DNA of 64,000 nucleotides from Podocnemis expansa (Eukaryota > Chordata > Testudines > Podocnemididae). The position numbers were made by a program, and so were the translations under genes. Each line of letters begins with the position of its first letter. The stretch's first letter is position 1. The stretch lies in the NCBI GenBank assembly GCA_007922195.1, contig ML681998.1, positions 16,386,783 through 16,450,782 on the forward strand, read 5' to 3'. The notes beneath the pieces were generated by a model. It searched no databases, was not told the DNA's origin, and saw nothing but the letters and a program-made list of their open reading frames with translations. Shown piece by piece: positions 12,900-26,116 of the stretch.

Positions 12900-14864
12900 C
12901 TTAATGCAGTTACCTCCTGAATACTGTTCAGGGAGATTGTCCAGGCAAGTCATGAACTGTGTGTTGAGAGAATATTACAAACCGTTAGAAATTATAGGGT
13001 AACTGAAAGAAAGGGAGTGTAATCAATGGCTCTTGTTCATTTCTTCATAAGAAATTAAAATAAAACATCTATCAAGCTGTAACACAGAAACAATTTTGCA
13101 TACCAGCTAGCATTCCGATTGCATGCAAGTGCAATCAATTTTATAAGAGTTGATGATGATATTGTGTGCTTGGGCATCTTTTTTGCCCTTTCATCTTCAC
13201 ACACTTTGTAAGCAGGGTGAAAAGCCCAGTCTCTTGGGCTGGACAGTGGTAGTTAATTCAGCCTGATCTCTCAGACAGAAGAATAAAAGCAGAGAATACA
13301 TAGTTTTGTGATTACAAGGGTTTGTTTTAGATTTAAATAGAGAAAAGATGAGGTAAGCAGCCCAGTCCTAGAAGGTTTACCCTGTAAATCCTCTAAGGTG
13401 AGGAGAATTCCTTGAAGAGAATGTACATGTCTGCAACATCTGGGAAAGTTAGGGATTTAAAAGAATTGTCTATTACCTCACATTAATTGTGTATCCATTT
13501 AAAATAAAACATTTGTAAACTGCAAAACCTTGGGCTTGATGTTTTCAACACTATGCTGTCATAGAAACAAACATATTTGCTAACACCTAGTGGCTGCTTA
13601 AACAGCGGCTCAAGGAACTAGTAGCTTAAGAATGATTGGCATTAGACCTACTGTAAGGTATTACTCCAGGAAAGATATGACATGACAGTCAACAAGAAAA
13701 GAATTATGATCAATGTCAAAGACATTCATTTTTTCTTTTAATGAAGAATACCTCATTTTTGGCTGACTCTGTTTCCTTTTTGCTTTGTATTCCCCAAAGG
13801 GGTTACAGTGTTGAGCTGGGCATTTGAAAGAGATGGGAAAAGAGGTTTTTGGGAAACCACAAATTTTACTCATGTTTGGTTCATTTCTCACATTTCAGAA
13901 GCAAGTATTTTGGAAATCCAAATAATTTGTGTTTGGCAGGTTTGTGATTTAGGTTTGTGGTATTATTGGTTAAGCAAGCAGTAAAGTTTAGCCACACTTA
14001 TCAACAGCTTGGAGTGAAATTTTGAATATTTTAAAAACAACTACATTTAGTTCTCATGCTTTAATTGGTCAGATTTTTCTCAAGTACGATAAAATATGTC
14101 ATCCAATTATTTTTGTTAGTTCGAAGAGCAAGCAGAATTTATTGTCTTGTCAGGAATCCTGCCTTTAAAGATGTTAGTTGTTGTTTTAAATAATCCTTTA
14201 AAATTGTTATATATTACCTCCTTTTATTCATTCATTTTTATTCATTTATCTGATATTTACGCAGACTAAACCATACTAAAATTAATTATTAGTTTGTTTT
14301 ATTCTGAAAAATCATATTTGATCATACACTTCAGCCTTCCAAAATGACCTTCATCTTAGTGCCATGGTATTTTTTTTCCCAGAAGTGCACATGTTCAAAA
14401 ATGAATATACACACTTTTGTGTACAATGATAGTGTTGCCAAGGATTGGAGACTTGCATATATGAATAACTAATTAGATGTCAGATTTTTAACTGGTTATT
14501 GATATGCACAAACATAATGATAATATGAATAATTTTGCAAACTATAATTCTACACATTCATCTGAATTATTTAAAACTCATTTTAAGACTGAGATAGCTA
14601 TTGGGTATTTATCTTCATTCTGCTTCATGGAGGGGAAATGGAGGCAGAAAGATGTATTGACTAAGATGTGGTGAGCCTGAGGCAGATGTAGACACAGTCA
14701 ATTGTTTTAGGAATTGTACTTTTGAACATCTGTGAATTGTCTTTCTTGGAGGGACAGGCTGTATCTTAAAACTTTAATATCCTATAAATGTATTTATGAA
14801 TTACTGTAAGTTTAATATTTTTGTTACGTTATGCATGTAGAGTGCAAAACTTTCTGTGCTTCAA
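12900..14864. other. AT-rich non-coding stretch
   Basis: No exon, RNA gene or classifiable repeat was recognised. Confidence 0.5.
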
Positions 14865-15084
14865 GGTGAGAGGCTGGATATTAGAAAAAACTTTTTTACT
14901 AGGAGAGTGGTGAAGCCTTGGAATGAGCTGCCGAGGGAGGTGGTGAAATCTCCATCTTTGGAGGTGTTGAAGGCCCGGCTGGACAAAACCATGATTGGGA
15001 TGGTTTAGTGGGAGTGGTCCTGCCTCTGGCAGGGGGTTGGACTAGACGACCTATGAGGTCCCTTCCATCCCTATGATTCTGTGA
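14865..15084 (+). mobile_element. CR1 LINE 3' end, 5'-truncated
   Basis: The + strand encodes a peptide matching the very C-terminus of CR1 ORF2 (RRVVKPWNELPREVV, SPSLEVLKARLDKTM) followed by a stop and the CR1 3' untranslated tail GGTTGGACTAGACGACC ... CCTATGATTCTGTGAT. The same peptide appears in the CR1 at the window's right end. Truncation at the 5' side is the normal result of CR1 retrotransposition. Confidence 0.9.
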
Positions 15085-18000
15085 TATCCTATGCAAGTAT
15101 GTTTTCAGTAAATTCTGAATGGAGTTATGCATAATTCCTTGGGAATGTTAATAGTCATTGTGCATAATTTGCCTATGCATCACCCTTTTTACGCCATTTG
15201 GTTATTGAGCCAGAGAAAAGTCTGCTGATGCCAGAAGGCTGATGAAACCATCAGAGTATTTTAATGACAGATTTTTACTCTGGTTGAGTTCTGTACTTTT
15301 CACCCTTCATGTCTCTGATTTATGAAACTTTAAAAATTGAGATTCTCTCTACTACAACTCGATGCTGAAGACCTTGTGCCACTTTTTGCAAGACTTAAGG
15401 ATTTATTCTGGTATCATTGGTCAAATATCTCATCAGCTCGCTATTGTGCAGTATATATTACACTTTTGGCTGCAGACTCAGTCCCAGAGGTGGCTGCATT
15501 TCAGTGGTGAGACAGATAGATAGGGAAAATATTGTAATAGTTTAGATGAGGATATATACCAAGAGCTTGTTTATTAACCTGTTTCTGACTATTTTCAAGG
15601 TTCAGTAGAGGAAAACAGACCAAAAGAATCTAAGTCCTAAAGTAATGTACAGTTTCATACTACTTTTTCAGCAGGAAGTGGAAGTGACCCCATTATATTC
15701 AGTGCAACAATGAAGGACATGAAATGGGTTCTCCACTTGAGAGAGAGAGAGAGTGTAATTTTGTTTAAATAATTGCCTGCAGAAGTCCTCTTATAGCCAA
15801 CTTGATACTACTCTGCTGAGTCTGTTCTAACAAAAGCTATTAGTATATTTATATTAATTTATCTTTAATGAGAAAAAAATTCAGTGTGTAACCAATTGTT
15901 TGCTATCAGGCACACCTGCATTTGCTCTGAACTTGGTAGCTTGATAAATTGATAAGATAAGTTGGTCACATGTTTTTTAAAAAAACACAAAACATAGACC
16001 TTAATAAAAGAATGCTACATATTTCTTCTTAAAAGGTTAAAAAGTATTTCTCAGGGCTCTTAAATTACCATACTGTGATACCAAGGGAAAATAAAACCTG
16101 GGCTTAAAGTCTTGTTTGTACTTAGAGGGCTTTCCGGACAGGAAGGCAATCTTGATGCAATGCAGTAAGCCACAATACCAGTGGGGCATTACAGGTGAAA
16201 AATTTGCAGCTGTACCCCTCACCACAATGTATTACAACTGTACAGTGGAATATTTCCTGTACAGAAATAGGGCTTGGTTAACATTGTTTCCCAAGAGTAG
16301 ATCACATTAAAATGTTATAAAATCATGATTTCCTGCATTTGAATACTTGTGGTTTCTCAACTGGTTCCAATATTACAAAGGGTTTTTTATGGCTTCTATT
16401 AGTTGAAGATGTATAGAAGCTTTTTTTTCCCCCCAAAAGTCAGCTAAAAGGCATTTAAGGGTTTTCTTTGTTTTGAGAAAACAAAACAAAACCAAAACCC
16501 CACCAGGTTTCTTTTTCCAGAAACGATTTTTTTTTTTTTTGGCTATCTCTACATTATAACTGAGAGTTATATGTTGTATTATATTCTGTAGTATAGTAAA
16601 TAGAATAAATACCACATAACTAACATCAGTTGCAAACTACCATAGATATATTTCATGAATCATACAAAGTCTGAGATGCTATTCTTTATTTAAAATAAAA
16701 AATTCTCCTTTCAGTCAAAGATTTCAAAGTACTGTGGAAAGCTGAGTAAGCATCATTATCCTCATTTTACAGATGAAAAACCTTGATTAAGTGAATAGCA
16801 TAAGATCTCCCACCATTTGTATATATGCGCACACGCATTTGGACATATAGACACATTTACAGTTGAAGTTAAGGACTTTGACTTTCAAACAGGCTTTGTT
16901 AAATCCTGTTCAGATCAGGACCCAAAAGCTCTCTGTGAAGAAAAGGTATTTTACAGTTTCTTAAAGCTTTTCTGATTGCCATATCTGCTTGTCACCATAA
17001 GTTGAGCACTGACAGTGTGCTGTTAAGGAAGAATTTTCAGTGTCCAAATTCTAAAGGTTAGCTAAATAGTGTGAATGTTACAAAATCAATGTAGCAAAAA
17101 TGCAAAAGACATTTAAAAAAAGGAATAACGATTTGCTTTGTACATTTATAATTTTTTGGATCACATTACAGCTGAAATATTGTTATGCTATGTCTGACTT
17201 TGAAGCACAACCATTTTTCATTTGGATCTTCATCAAAAGTATAATGAAGTGATTTTCCAGAACATAGATATACCAGAAAAGGTTATTTTACAGAGTGATG
17301 AAATATAATCTTAATCCTTTGAGAAGAAGGTCAAAAATGTTATCCAACTCCTCAGTGACAACTTGTTCTGTATTATGAATTTACAACACTCAGTTGCACA
17401 AGAAGCTAGTCTGTCAGAGGTGTATTGAAGTGTTCTGCAATTGTTAAAAATGATTCTTTCAGAATTGTTCTAGAGTTCTACTTAGGTGTTTTATTAGCAA
17501 TGTGCTAAGATATGTTTGTTTCTTATATTTGCTTATCTCTAATTTTCTTTTGAATTCACCTTCTCTGTAATACACTTTTCAATTAACATTACTTTCACAG
17601 TTTTGATACAAATCACTGTTTAAAAATAAAAATACAGACTGTTGGTGAACATTGCCAAGAATTTTCTTCTTATAGTAATGTTGACAAGAACTTTTTTTTC
17701 CTGCTACTTTTTAAGTTCACCTAAAGGGAGAATTGTATTGTCAAGACACTTGGCTGTAGAACAGAAAGGTATCCCAATACGAGGATAGCCAAATTATGGA
17801 GCAATCAGTTATTCATGCAGGAAGCTTGAGTTAAAATCACAGCATGGGTTGGCGTCTGACACAAAGTATAAAATTGTTTTGTATTCCGCCTTTCTTTTAC
17901 TTAGGTGGCCCTGTTAAGAGATAATAAAACACACACATGCTTCCTGCCTTCTGTGAGCATTTTGTTGTACAGTAGTTGTTTCTGGAACAAGAGTGACTTC

Positions 18001-19292
18001 ATCTCCAAGGGGAAGCACCCACCATGTGAGGGATAGCGCATCAAGAAGTGAACATTTACTGTGTAGAAGTTTTTTTTCCCTCAAACAAAAAAAATGAAAC
18101 AACAAAACAAAACAAAAATAAAAGGTCATAGTAGCATCTCTGAGGGCAACACATGAACACAAGTCAGTAATCCAGCTGTTTCTTCCTTTAACTCTGTCTC
18201 AAAGGCCACCAAAAGAGAGATGGAAGTTTTCAGTGCCTGTATTTATTTCTCTGCACTGCAGAATCCCTGCAGAATATGGAGGGAGGCTGCTGCCTTTTCT
18301 GTGTGAAGTATTTGTGTATTCTGTTATGTAGCAGCCATTCTGCAGACTTGAGTTTGGGGACTCTAAAAGTTCATTCTCAGTCTGGGGGTATTTAAATAAT
18401 ATCTTTGCAATCCACATAACAAGTGAGACTGGGGGATATAAGGTATACTCACAGGATTCTTTTTCTGTTTTCATGATGAATGTGACCACTGCCATAAACC
18501 TTTTTTGCTAACTAGGAAAAAAGGGAAGGTTCTGTCAGCTCGAGTGGCAGATAAAGATCTGTTGGTTCTTCTGTGTGTCTGCTGTTTAGCAGTAGGCCAG
18601 CTTTGTACCTACGGTGTTTACCCTAGTTTTCTAGAGGAGGTCACAGAGGTAACAATTATTTGATACATAGCTAGAGTGCTACTCAAATGTTTCAAGATGA
18701 AAGAAGTATATTTAATTTTACACAAGGGGCATTTTCTAATTCATTCATTCCCCCTGCCAATGACTCAGTTTTGCGTATAAAGCCTATTTTCAGGCTTTTA
18801 CAACTATTGTTTTTGGCAGCTAATGCTGCACAGAGCACCCATCATCTTCTAAATTTATCTAGATCAGGCATTAACAATAAGCCCCCTAGAATGAATAAAT
18901 CTAGATGTTTAGAAATAGAGGGTTCTAAATCAAGTTAGTCTTCTGCCTTCTTTAGCCCAATAGGCTTAGATTGGGACAGTCCCAAAGCATATGAGCTGTA
19001 GTTAGTTTAGGGAGATCCCATAAGCTGAATATCTGTCTTTTTAATTTATAACCTATAAATGATATCTTGATATCTAATATCTCTGTCTACACTATATTTC
19101 TTGTGCACTGTGTATATATTAAAATTAAGTTGGGGGGAACAGTGCATACAAATGGGCCCCTTCAAATGTTTAAAATAAGAAAGAACAGTTTTATCAGTGC
19201 ACAATGTATGTTTCCTCATTAGTCGGACAACTGAGTCCTGGTGTCAGTTATGTGGCTTCCCCAGAACTCTCTCCAGTTTGTGTATCTTTTTG
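15085..19292. other. AT-rich non-coding stretch
   Basis: Contains a GA repeat (15739-15753), a MIR-like piece (16720-16800, CATTATCCTCATTTTACAG) and one member of a diverged repeat pair (about 17385-17465; partner near 28785-28850). No gene was recognised. Confidence 0.5.
16720..16800 (+). repeat. MIR-like SINE fragment
   Basis: TCAAAGTACTGTGGAAAGCT followed by CATTATCCTCATTTTACAG and ATGAAAAACC matches the MIR core-tail order (CAAAGCACTTTAC, CATTATCCCCATTTTACAG, ATGGGGAAAC). Confidence 0.55.
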
Positions 19293-19470
19293 TTCTTCTT
19301 TGAGCGATTGCTCCTGTCCATTCCCCTTTAGGTGTGCACGCGCCACCTGCACAGATCACTGGAAAGCTTTTCGCCCACAGTACCCATAGGGTCAGCTGTG
19401 GAGCCCCTAGAGTGGCGCCTTGGTGGCGCTCTATATAACAAGCCAGCCAACACTCCCCCCCTGAGTTCCA
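19293..19470 (+). repeat. DIRS copy B left inverted terminal repeat with TATA-like box
   Basis: Begins TTCTTCTTTGAGCGATTGC and reaches CCCCCTGAGTTCC. It is complementary to about 26117-26325. A TATATAA at about 19433 sits where a promoter for the downstream Gag transcript would be expected. Confidence 0.75.
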
Positions 19471-19601
19471 TTTTTACCACCCTGACAGTTGCTGGAACAT
19501 TGGCTGCTCTGTGCAGCAGTTTTCCCTGATTCGCGGAGCCCTATTAGTGCTCTCCCTTTTTTGGCCGATAGACACGTCCTGCCCCAGCTCCGGGTTGGGT
19601 T

Positions 19602-22600
19602 CATACCTGGCGTTAAAGCCTGCAACTCCTGCAGGAAACCGATGCCATTAGACAACCCACTTGGTCCTGCCTGCTCTGCCTCAGTGAGTCACATCTTAAA
19701 CAAAAGTGCAAGATCTGCCCCAGCTTTAAGCCCCAAACTCAAAAAGATAGGGTTCAAAGACTCAAGATCCATATGATGGAGGAGGCTCTTCGCCCAGCTC
19801 CTTCGGGCTCGGAAAGATCTAGTGTGGCACCGTCAGTGTGGTGTGCTCTGCCCATTCTCCCAGGCAGCCCTAAGCTCAAGGGCGCACAGAAGCCATAGCA
19901 CCGTGCAGCACCTGTGGCACCGATGTCTTCACGGTACCGGTCACTCTCCCCAGCGCCATCACAGAAGAAAAGAAGGACAGATAGAGGTTGTTCACCCACC
20001 AAGACCATGGAACTAGCCAAGAAGAGCAGCAAGGACAGAGAGCCCTTGCTGCCCAGTCAGGAGGCGCCACAGGTTGTGGCACAGCACTCTCCCAGCCCAA
20101 TCCCGATGTCTCCAACCAGAGAGATCCTAGAAGAGGAGATCCTGCTGCCATCAACTCCAGAAGCCATTGTGGTGGCACTGGACTTGTTGCAATGAGCAGT
20201 GTCATGCTAGGCCTGAAAAGGCCAAGCCATCTTTGTAAAATATATGACCTAAGGCTAACCTTTGAATACATATTATATGGAAATGCAATGTATGAGTAGG
20301 CTAGTGCTTTGATATGCATTTGTATCCTTAGTTGTTTCTTGATGGTATTTACAGGTATCCTGTTAGAGGTTAGCAAGGTGAATGAAGTGCTTCTCTATCT
20401 GTTACCATTGTTCTATTGGAAGGGATCAAGAGGGAACATTAACATCTAAAGGGACCTTTGATGTACCAATTTAAACTATCTGTTAATGGCGCTAATGCAC
20501 TTAATTACCTGGGGTGCCAAGGAGGTGAAGGTTTTCCTTCAAAAGACAATATGTATTGCTATGCTCCATTTAAGAAAGTACCTGGGAACTGTCATCAAAG
20601 CCCACATGAAGAATTGACCTGCAGATGCCACATTGCTAGCTACAACTATAAAAGGACGTTGGGAACAGAATTCCTTGGTCTCACATCTGTCCAAGCTTCT
20701 CAGGGAAAGTTTGGGCCGCAGGATTGAGATCCCAGCCAACACTGGCCTGGAAACTACCCTGCTAATTCTCATGGGGGAGAATTAGAACAAAGTCTACACT
20801 TGGATTATTTGGTCTCCGTTCCTATAAACTGGATTACTAACAACTGAAGCTGTGAAACAAGGACTTATCTTCTTTGGACTCTAAAACATTTGTATGTATG
20901 TGATTCACTTTGACCCTATAACATCTCTCATTTTGTTTCTTTTCTTTTTATATTAAACCTTTAGTTGTAGTTACTAAAGGACTGGCTGGCAGCATGTTAT
21001 TCTGGGTAAGATTCAAGTCTATATCATTCTGTGTGATGTGGCTGACCCCTTGGGGTCAGAAGAACCTATTTCTTTAACAGACCTAGTGGCTGTACTGGGG
21101 ACCGGTGACTGGAATGCAGTAGAGGGAGCTGGGCATACTATATGGTGGCTTCTTGATATCCATTGTGGGGGATCAGAAGCATTGTTTGTGACTGGTTGGG
21201 GGAGTTTATCTCCAGGTAACCCACCAGTGCTGGGAGAATCTGCTCTCCTTTTTGCAGCTTGCCCTGATCTTTGCATATTCAGGTGGTTATCCCAGGAGGC
21301 CCAGGTCACAAGCAGTACCACCACTGCCTCTTAGGGCTTCGCCCCCGGCACTCAACAGACCAGGGCCATTGAGAGGCATCGCCACGGCACCATTCTACAG
21401 TGGCACCAGACTACAGAGACTAGTCACTCTCCATGGACAGTGCACTCAGACTAATGTCCCATGGTAGTGCCAGAAATAATGGCAGTGGCAGGGGCCCCAC
21501 AGTACTGATCACCTAGGGCCAGTAAAGGTAGTCACCAGCAGAGTCCGGCACCAAATTCATCTCTGGTACCGTGACATGGGACCTCGGTCTTGCAGCACCG
21601 TTCTCCGACACCACAAGGACGTCACCGCCATGGTCCCCCCGCAGTAGTCCTTCCTCTGGCTGCCTCAGAAGCCAGTTTAACGACATCAAGCAGAACTCAG
21701 AGGCAAGAGGCAGCCTCAGCAGCCTCCGCTTCTACAGTGGCAACCTACATGGCAGGTGCCACAGCAGTGGCCCTTTTGGACACCTTGGGCCTACTATCAA
21801 GACCAAGGGCCCAGGCTGGCTTGTCCCCACTCTGCGATGACCCCTCGACCACCACCATCTTACTCGGCCAGTGTTCCGCCGGGTACGGAAGAGGTCTCTG
21901 AACTACGTTTGGAAAGGGCAGAAGGTGACAGACCTAGTGTGGTGAGCGAGGACCAGTGGACCTCCTCTGCTGTAGAAGTCAGGCCGCTGGAGTTGTTGGC
22001 AGAGTCTTCATCTTCCCCTCCTGGTGAGGTGATAGCGGGGGCAAAATTAGCTACTTTCCCCAATGGCAGCAAAGCTCATCAGGAACTCTTCCGTAGGGTG
22101 GCTCGTGGCCTGGGTATTCGGGCAGAGGAGATCTTGGAAGACATGGATCCCATGGTAGATATCCTGCTGCCCGAAGGCCTGGGCAGGGTTGCCCTTCCTC
22201 TAATTAAAATGATTCAAACCACTACCAAGACCCTTTGGCACACCCCAACTTCCGTCCCACCTACAGCTAAGAGGGTGGAAAGAAAGTATTTCCTGCCATC
22301 CAAGGGATATGAGCATTTTCATTCACATCCCACACCGGGTTCTTTGGTAGTGGCAGTGGCCAACAAAAATGAGCACCGGAGACACCCTGGTCCCACTCCC
22401 AAGTCAAAGGAGGCCAAGAAGTTGGACTTATTTGGCAGAAAGATCTATGCCACGGGGTCTGCAGCTGGAAATCACTAATCAACAAGCAATTCTTCGTAGA
22501 CATGCCTTTAACACCTGGGCAGGAATGGAGAAGTTCGCTCAGAGGCTGGGGCAGGAATCAGAGGTTGACCCTGAAGCAGCGATCAAAGAAGGCAAGGTTG

Positions 22601-23013
22601 TCTCGAGGGCCTTATTACAATCTGTCCTTGATGCTGCTGATGCAGACTCATGAGCTATGGCCTCCGGAGTGACCATGCATTGGAGCTCTTGGCTGCAGGC
22701 ATCCAGTCTCCCAGTGGAGGCACAAGCCACGATTCAGGACGTCCCCTTCGAAGGCTTGGAGCTCTTCTTGCAACAAACGGACGCCAAGTTGCAGACTCTC
22801 AAGGACTCCAGAACCTTGCTAAAGTCATTGGGCCTGCACACCCCCTCCTCCCAAAGGAAGTCGTTTAAGCCCCAATCAGCTGCTCATACATACCAACACC
22901 ACCAAGACTTTGATCGGCGAAGAGGTCACAACAAACACAAGAATGGTCACTGCTCTTCCGGGATGCAACAAGGAAGCTCAGGACAGACATCTTCCTCTAA
23001 GAAAGGTTTTTGA
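19602..23013 (+). pseudogene. DIRS copy B gag-like ORF, split by LTR
   Basis: The N-terminal Cys module is readable with one frameshift: CNSC, then CLLCLSESH and KCKIC, matching copy C in spacing. The initiator-equivalent codon is ATA at 19603. Gag then runs to about 20194, is interrupted by the solo LTR, and resumes in the same frame at 21311. A long fragment (21756-22478) holds PMVDILLPEGLGRVALPLIK and KRVERKYFLPSKGYEHFHSH. Further damage is a frameshift near 22455 and a TGA at about 22651 ahead of MASGVTMHWSSWLQ. The C-terminus is basic, as in copy C. The protein is inferred to be the particle or nucleic-acid-binding component. Confidence 0.75.
20200..21310 (+). mobile_element. Solo LTR (endogenous retrovirus type) inserted in DIRS copy B
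   Basis: An 1111-bp block begins TGTCATGC and ends GGTCACA, flanked by the direct repeat AGCAG at 20195-20199 and 21311-21315. It contains TATAAAAG at about 20648 and ATTAAA at about 20952, consistent with an LTR promoter and polyadenylation signal on the + strand. It has no coding sequence. The Gag frame of copy B is continuous across the block if the LTR and one duplicate are ignored, which fixes the boundaries well. A solo LTR usually remains after recombination between the two LTRs of a provirus. The family is not identified. Confidence 0.78.
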
Positions 23014-23019
23014 GGGTGC

Positions 23020-24960
23020 GCCTGAGGTCGGCATACCAGTCAGAGTCGTGGATCCAGCTCTCCCCTGCTTTACCAACAGGCTATCCCAATACTACCGTGC
23101 TTGGTCTTCTATCACTTCGGACCAATAGGTGCTTCGCATGGTGCAATGGGGGTACTCCCTCCAGTACTCTTCATTACCCCTGCCCCCCCACCCCCTTCCC
23201 AGTCCCTTTTCAGGGACACATCTCATGAGCAACTGCTTCACCAGGAGGTGGACATCCTGCTAGATGAGAGAGCAGTGGAAGAGGTGCCATCCCACCTCAG
23301 GGGCAAGGGGTTTTACTCCCACTATTTCCTCACCCTGAAAGGCAAAGGGGGCCTCAGACCTATCCTTGACCTATGGGGGTTTAACCATTTTTTGTGCAGG
23401 ATACGCTTTCGCATGGTGACCCTAGCCTCTGTTATCCCGTCGTTGGATCCAGCGGACTGGTATGCTGCCCTCGATCTTCAGGACACCTATTTTTACATCA
23501 TGATCAACCCCAGACACAGGAGGTACCTGAGATTCATAGTGGGCAAGAGGCATCTTCAGTTTACAGTTCTGCCCTTCAGGCTGGCGGCGACACCCCATGT
23601 CTTCACAAAGTGCCTAGCAGTGGTTGCAGCTTACCTCAGGCGTCATCGAATCCAAGTGTTTCCTTACCTAGACGATTGGCTAGTATGTGGCCGTTCCAGG
23701 GAGGAAGTGACAAAGCACCTATGCACAATCTGGGACACCTTCTGCAGTTTGGGCCTTCTGGTGAACATCCAAAAATCCACCTTGCTCCCTGCCCAGCACA
23801 TCGAGTTTATAGATGCCTGTCTGGACTCGTCAATTGTGAGAGCCTCCCTTCCCCTTTCGTGTTTCAAAACAATAAAGGACCTAGTGCAGGACCTTCAGAG
23901 GTTCCCATTTATGACAGTAAGGATGTACCTCAAGCTGCTGGGCTCGTGGCAGCTTGCAGTTACGTCATACAGTACGCCCGCCTTTGTGTGCACCCATTGC
24001 AAACGTGGCTAGCGTTGGTGCGTTGACCAGCTTGGGACGGCCTGGACAGTATGGTCACCCTCCTCATGGATGTTATAAAATCCCTGGAATGGTGGTGCCT
24101 TGAAGGCAATGTCTGCAGCGGCGTCCCATTCCGCACCCCCCCCCAGCGCCATCAGCTGTCTTGGTCATCGATGCCTCGGATCTGGGTTGGGGTGCACATC
24201 TAGGCACGCTCAGGACCAAGGTCAGGTGAAAAGGGGAGGAAGTCCTCCTTCACATCAATGTCAAGGAGTTGAGAGCAGTCTACCTGGCTTGTCTCACCTT
24301 CCAGACTCATCTAGAAGGGAAGGTGGTATCAGTCCGTACAGACAGCACTTCGGCCATGTTTTATATCAATAAGCAGGGTGGGACTTGCTCTGTCACCCTC
24401 TGTCACAAAGCTCTCAACCTATGGGACTTTTGTATTCACCGCTCAATTTACCTGGTGACTTCATACCTGCTGGGGTGCCACAATGTCATAGCAGACAACC
24501 TCAGCAGGAAGTTTTTGACTCATGAGTTGTCCCTAAAAAGGGACATAGTAGAGGAGATCTTCCATCAGTGGGGCTGTCCCCAGATAGACCTCTTTGCCTC
24601 AGAGCTCAACAAGAAATGCAAAATGTTCTGCTCTTTCAGGGGTCACAGCCAGGGCTCTCTGGCAAACATGTTCAGCATCCATTGAGGGGGTCGGCGATGC
24701 TACGCATTCCCTCCAACCCCCTTAATATCGAGGGTAGTCCAGAAAGTCAAACAGGACAGGACGGCAGTAATTCTCATAGCCCCAGCGTGGCTGAGGCAGC
24801 ACTGGTATACAACACTCCTGAATCTCTCAGTCCATCAGTCAGTAGAGTTCCCCCTCCTACCGGACCTGCTTACGAAGGACCACAATCATCTGGTGCATCC
24901 AAACCTGGAGTCTCTGCACCTTCGAGCCTGGAACCTCCCTGTTTAACCGGACAGGAGCTG
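23020..24960 (+). pseudogene. DIRS copy B RT-RNase H-methyltransferase remnant
   Basis: The open stretch 23101-24012 carries RT: GGLRPILDLWGFNHFL, motif A YAALDLQDTYFYIMI, motif B LPFRLAATPHVF (Gly replaced by Arg) and motif C YLDD at 23665-23676, the only intact catalytic pair among the four copies. After a frameshift near 24012, RNase H continues: LVIDASDLGW, ELRAVYLACLTFQTH, VVSVRTDSTSAMFYINKQ and NVIADNLSRKF, so the D-E-D-D residues can be read across frames. The methyltransferase-like domain (CPQIDLFASELNKKCKMF) follows from 24570 and is broken at about 24685. Confidence 0.8.
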
Positions 24961-25976
24961 CAGTGTTCGTCGCCCATCCATGATGTTCTAACAAATAGTA
25001 GCAAGGAGATGACCAGCTCCACTTACAAGGCCAAGTGGGCGAGGTTGGTCAGATGGGCTTCGGGCCTGGGACTAGACCCCTTCTCCCTTCCTGTCCAAAG
25101 GATTCTGGACTATGTCTGGGTGCTGAAGTCAGGGAGACTCGATCTCTTCTATCGGAGTAGATCTGGTGGCAATTTCCGCCTTCCATGAGGGATCAGGCCA
25201 AACTTCGGTTTTCTCAGACCCAACAAGAAAGCGGTTTTTGAAAGGTCTCACTAGACTGTTCCCTACAGCTGGGCAGCCGACAGTTCAATGGGACCTTAAC
25301 CTGGTCCTCAGTCAACTAACAGGCCCACCGTTTGTGCCACTGGCATCCTGGTCTCTATTCTGCCTGTCCTGGAAGGTGGCTTTCCTCATGGCAATCACAT
25401 CGGCCCATCAGGTGTCTGAATTGCAGGCCCTTGTGTCAGAGCTGCCATATACAGACTTTTTCAATGACAAGGTCACTTTTCGCCCAAAGGTGGTGTCGTG
25501 GTTTCACACCAGCCAGGAAATTTGTTTGCTGGTATTCTACCCAAAGCCGCATGCTTCGAGAGAGGATTGGCGCCTTCATATGCTGGATGTCAGGCAAGCA
25601 TTGGCCTTTTACATTGAGAGGGCTAAGCCATTCCGTAAGACTCGCAACTGTTTGTGGCTGTGGCGGACAGAATAAAAGAGGAAGCTGTATCAATACAGCA
25701 TATTGCCTTGTGGATAGTGGCATGTACTAGACAGTGCTATACCCTGGCACAAGTTACTCCTCCACAGATCAAAGCTCATTCAACAAGAGCTCAAGCAGCA
25801 TCTGTTGCCTTCTTAGCAGGGGTTCCATTGGAGGACATTTGTAAGGCAGCAACATGGTCCTCGCCCACCATTACACAATCATCCAACAAGTGCAAGACGA
25901 CGCTGTGGTGGGCAGAGCTGTCCTGCAATCTGTGCAGCAGGGATTCCGTCCCACCGCCTAAGATAAGCCTAGGCAT
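24960..25976 (+). pseudogene. DIRS copy B tyrosine recombinase remnant
   Basis: Pieces align with copy C: PIHDVLTNSSKEMTSSTYKAKW (N-terminal arm), ITSAHQVSELQALVSELPY, LDVRQALAFYIERAKPFRKT and AHSTRAQAASVAFLAGVPL followed by KAATWSS. At the first Arg position (ARRVSEL in copy C) copy B has His-Gln, explained by CGT-to-CAT-type change. After AATWSS a short deletion shifts the frame, but the shifted frame still shows AHHYTIIQQVQDDAVVGRAV, so the Tyr codon survives. The recombinase would nick and rejoin circular DIRS DNA at the target; this copy is dead. Confidence 0.75.
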
Positions 25977-25977
25977 T

Positions 25978-26090
25978 CACCTAAAGGGGAATGGACAGGA
26001 GAAATCACTCAAAGGAGAAGAAGAGGTTGCTTACCTGTAACCAGTGTTCTTCGAGATGTGTTGCTCCTAGCCATTCCACATCCCTCCCAC
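25978..26090 (+). repeat. DIRS copy B internal complementary region
   Basis: CACCTAAAGGGGAATGGACA ... GGAGAAGAAGAGG is the complement of the left end (19293 onward). GGTTGCTTACCTGTAACCAG, then TGTTCTTCGAGATGTG, is the complement of the right end (about 26270-26325). The two halves abut, as in canonical DIRS elements. Confidence 0.85.
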
Positions 26091-26116
26091 CTGCCCTGCT
26101 CAGAATGGGTCAGAAA

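Noticed and set aside
20200..21310. Coding ORFs inside the solo LTR (20458-20727, 21038-21334)
   Set aside because: LTR-internal frames without retroviral protein motifs; the block is regulatory sequence.
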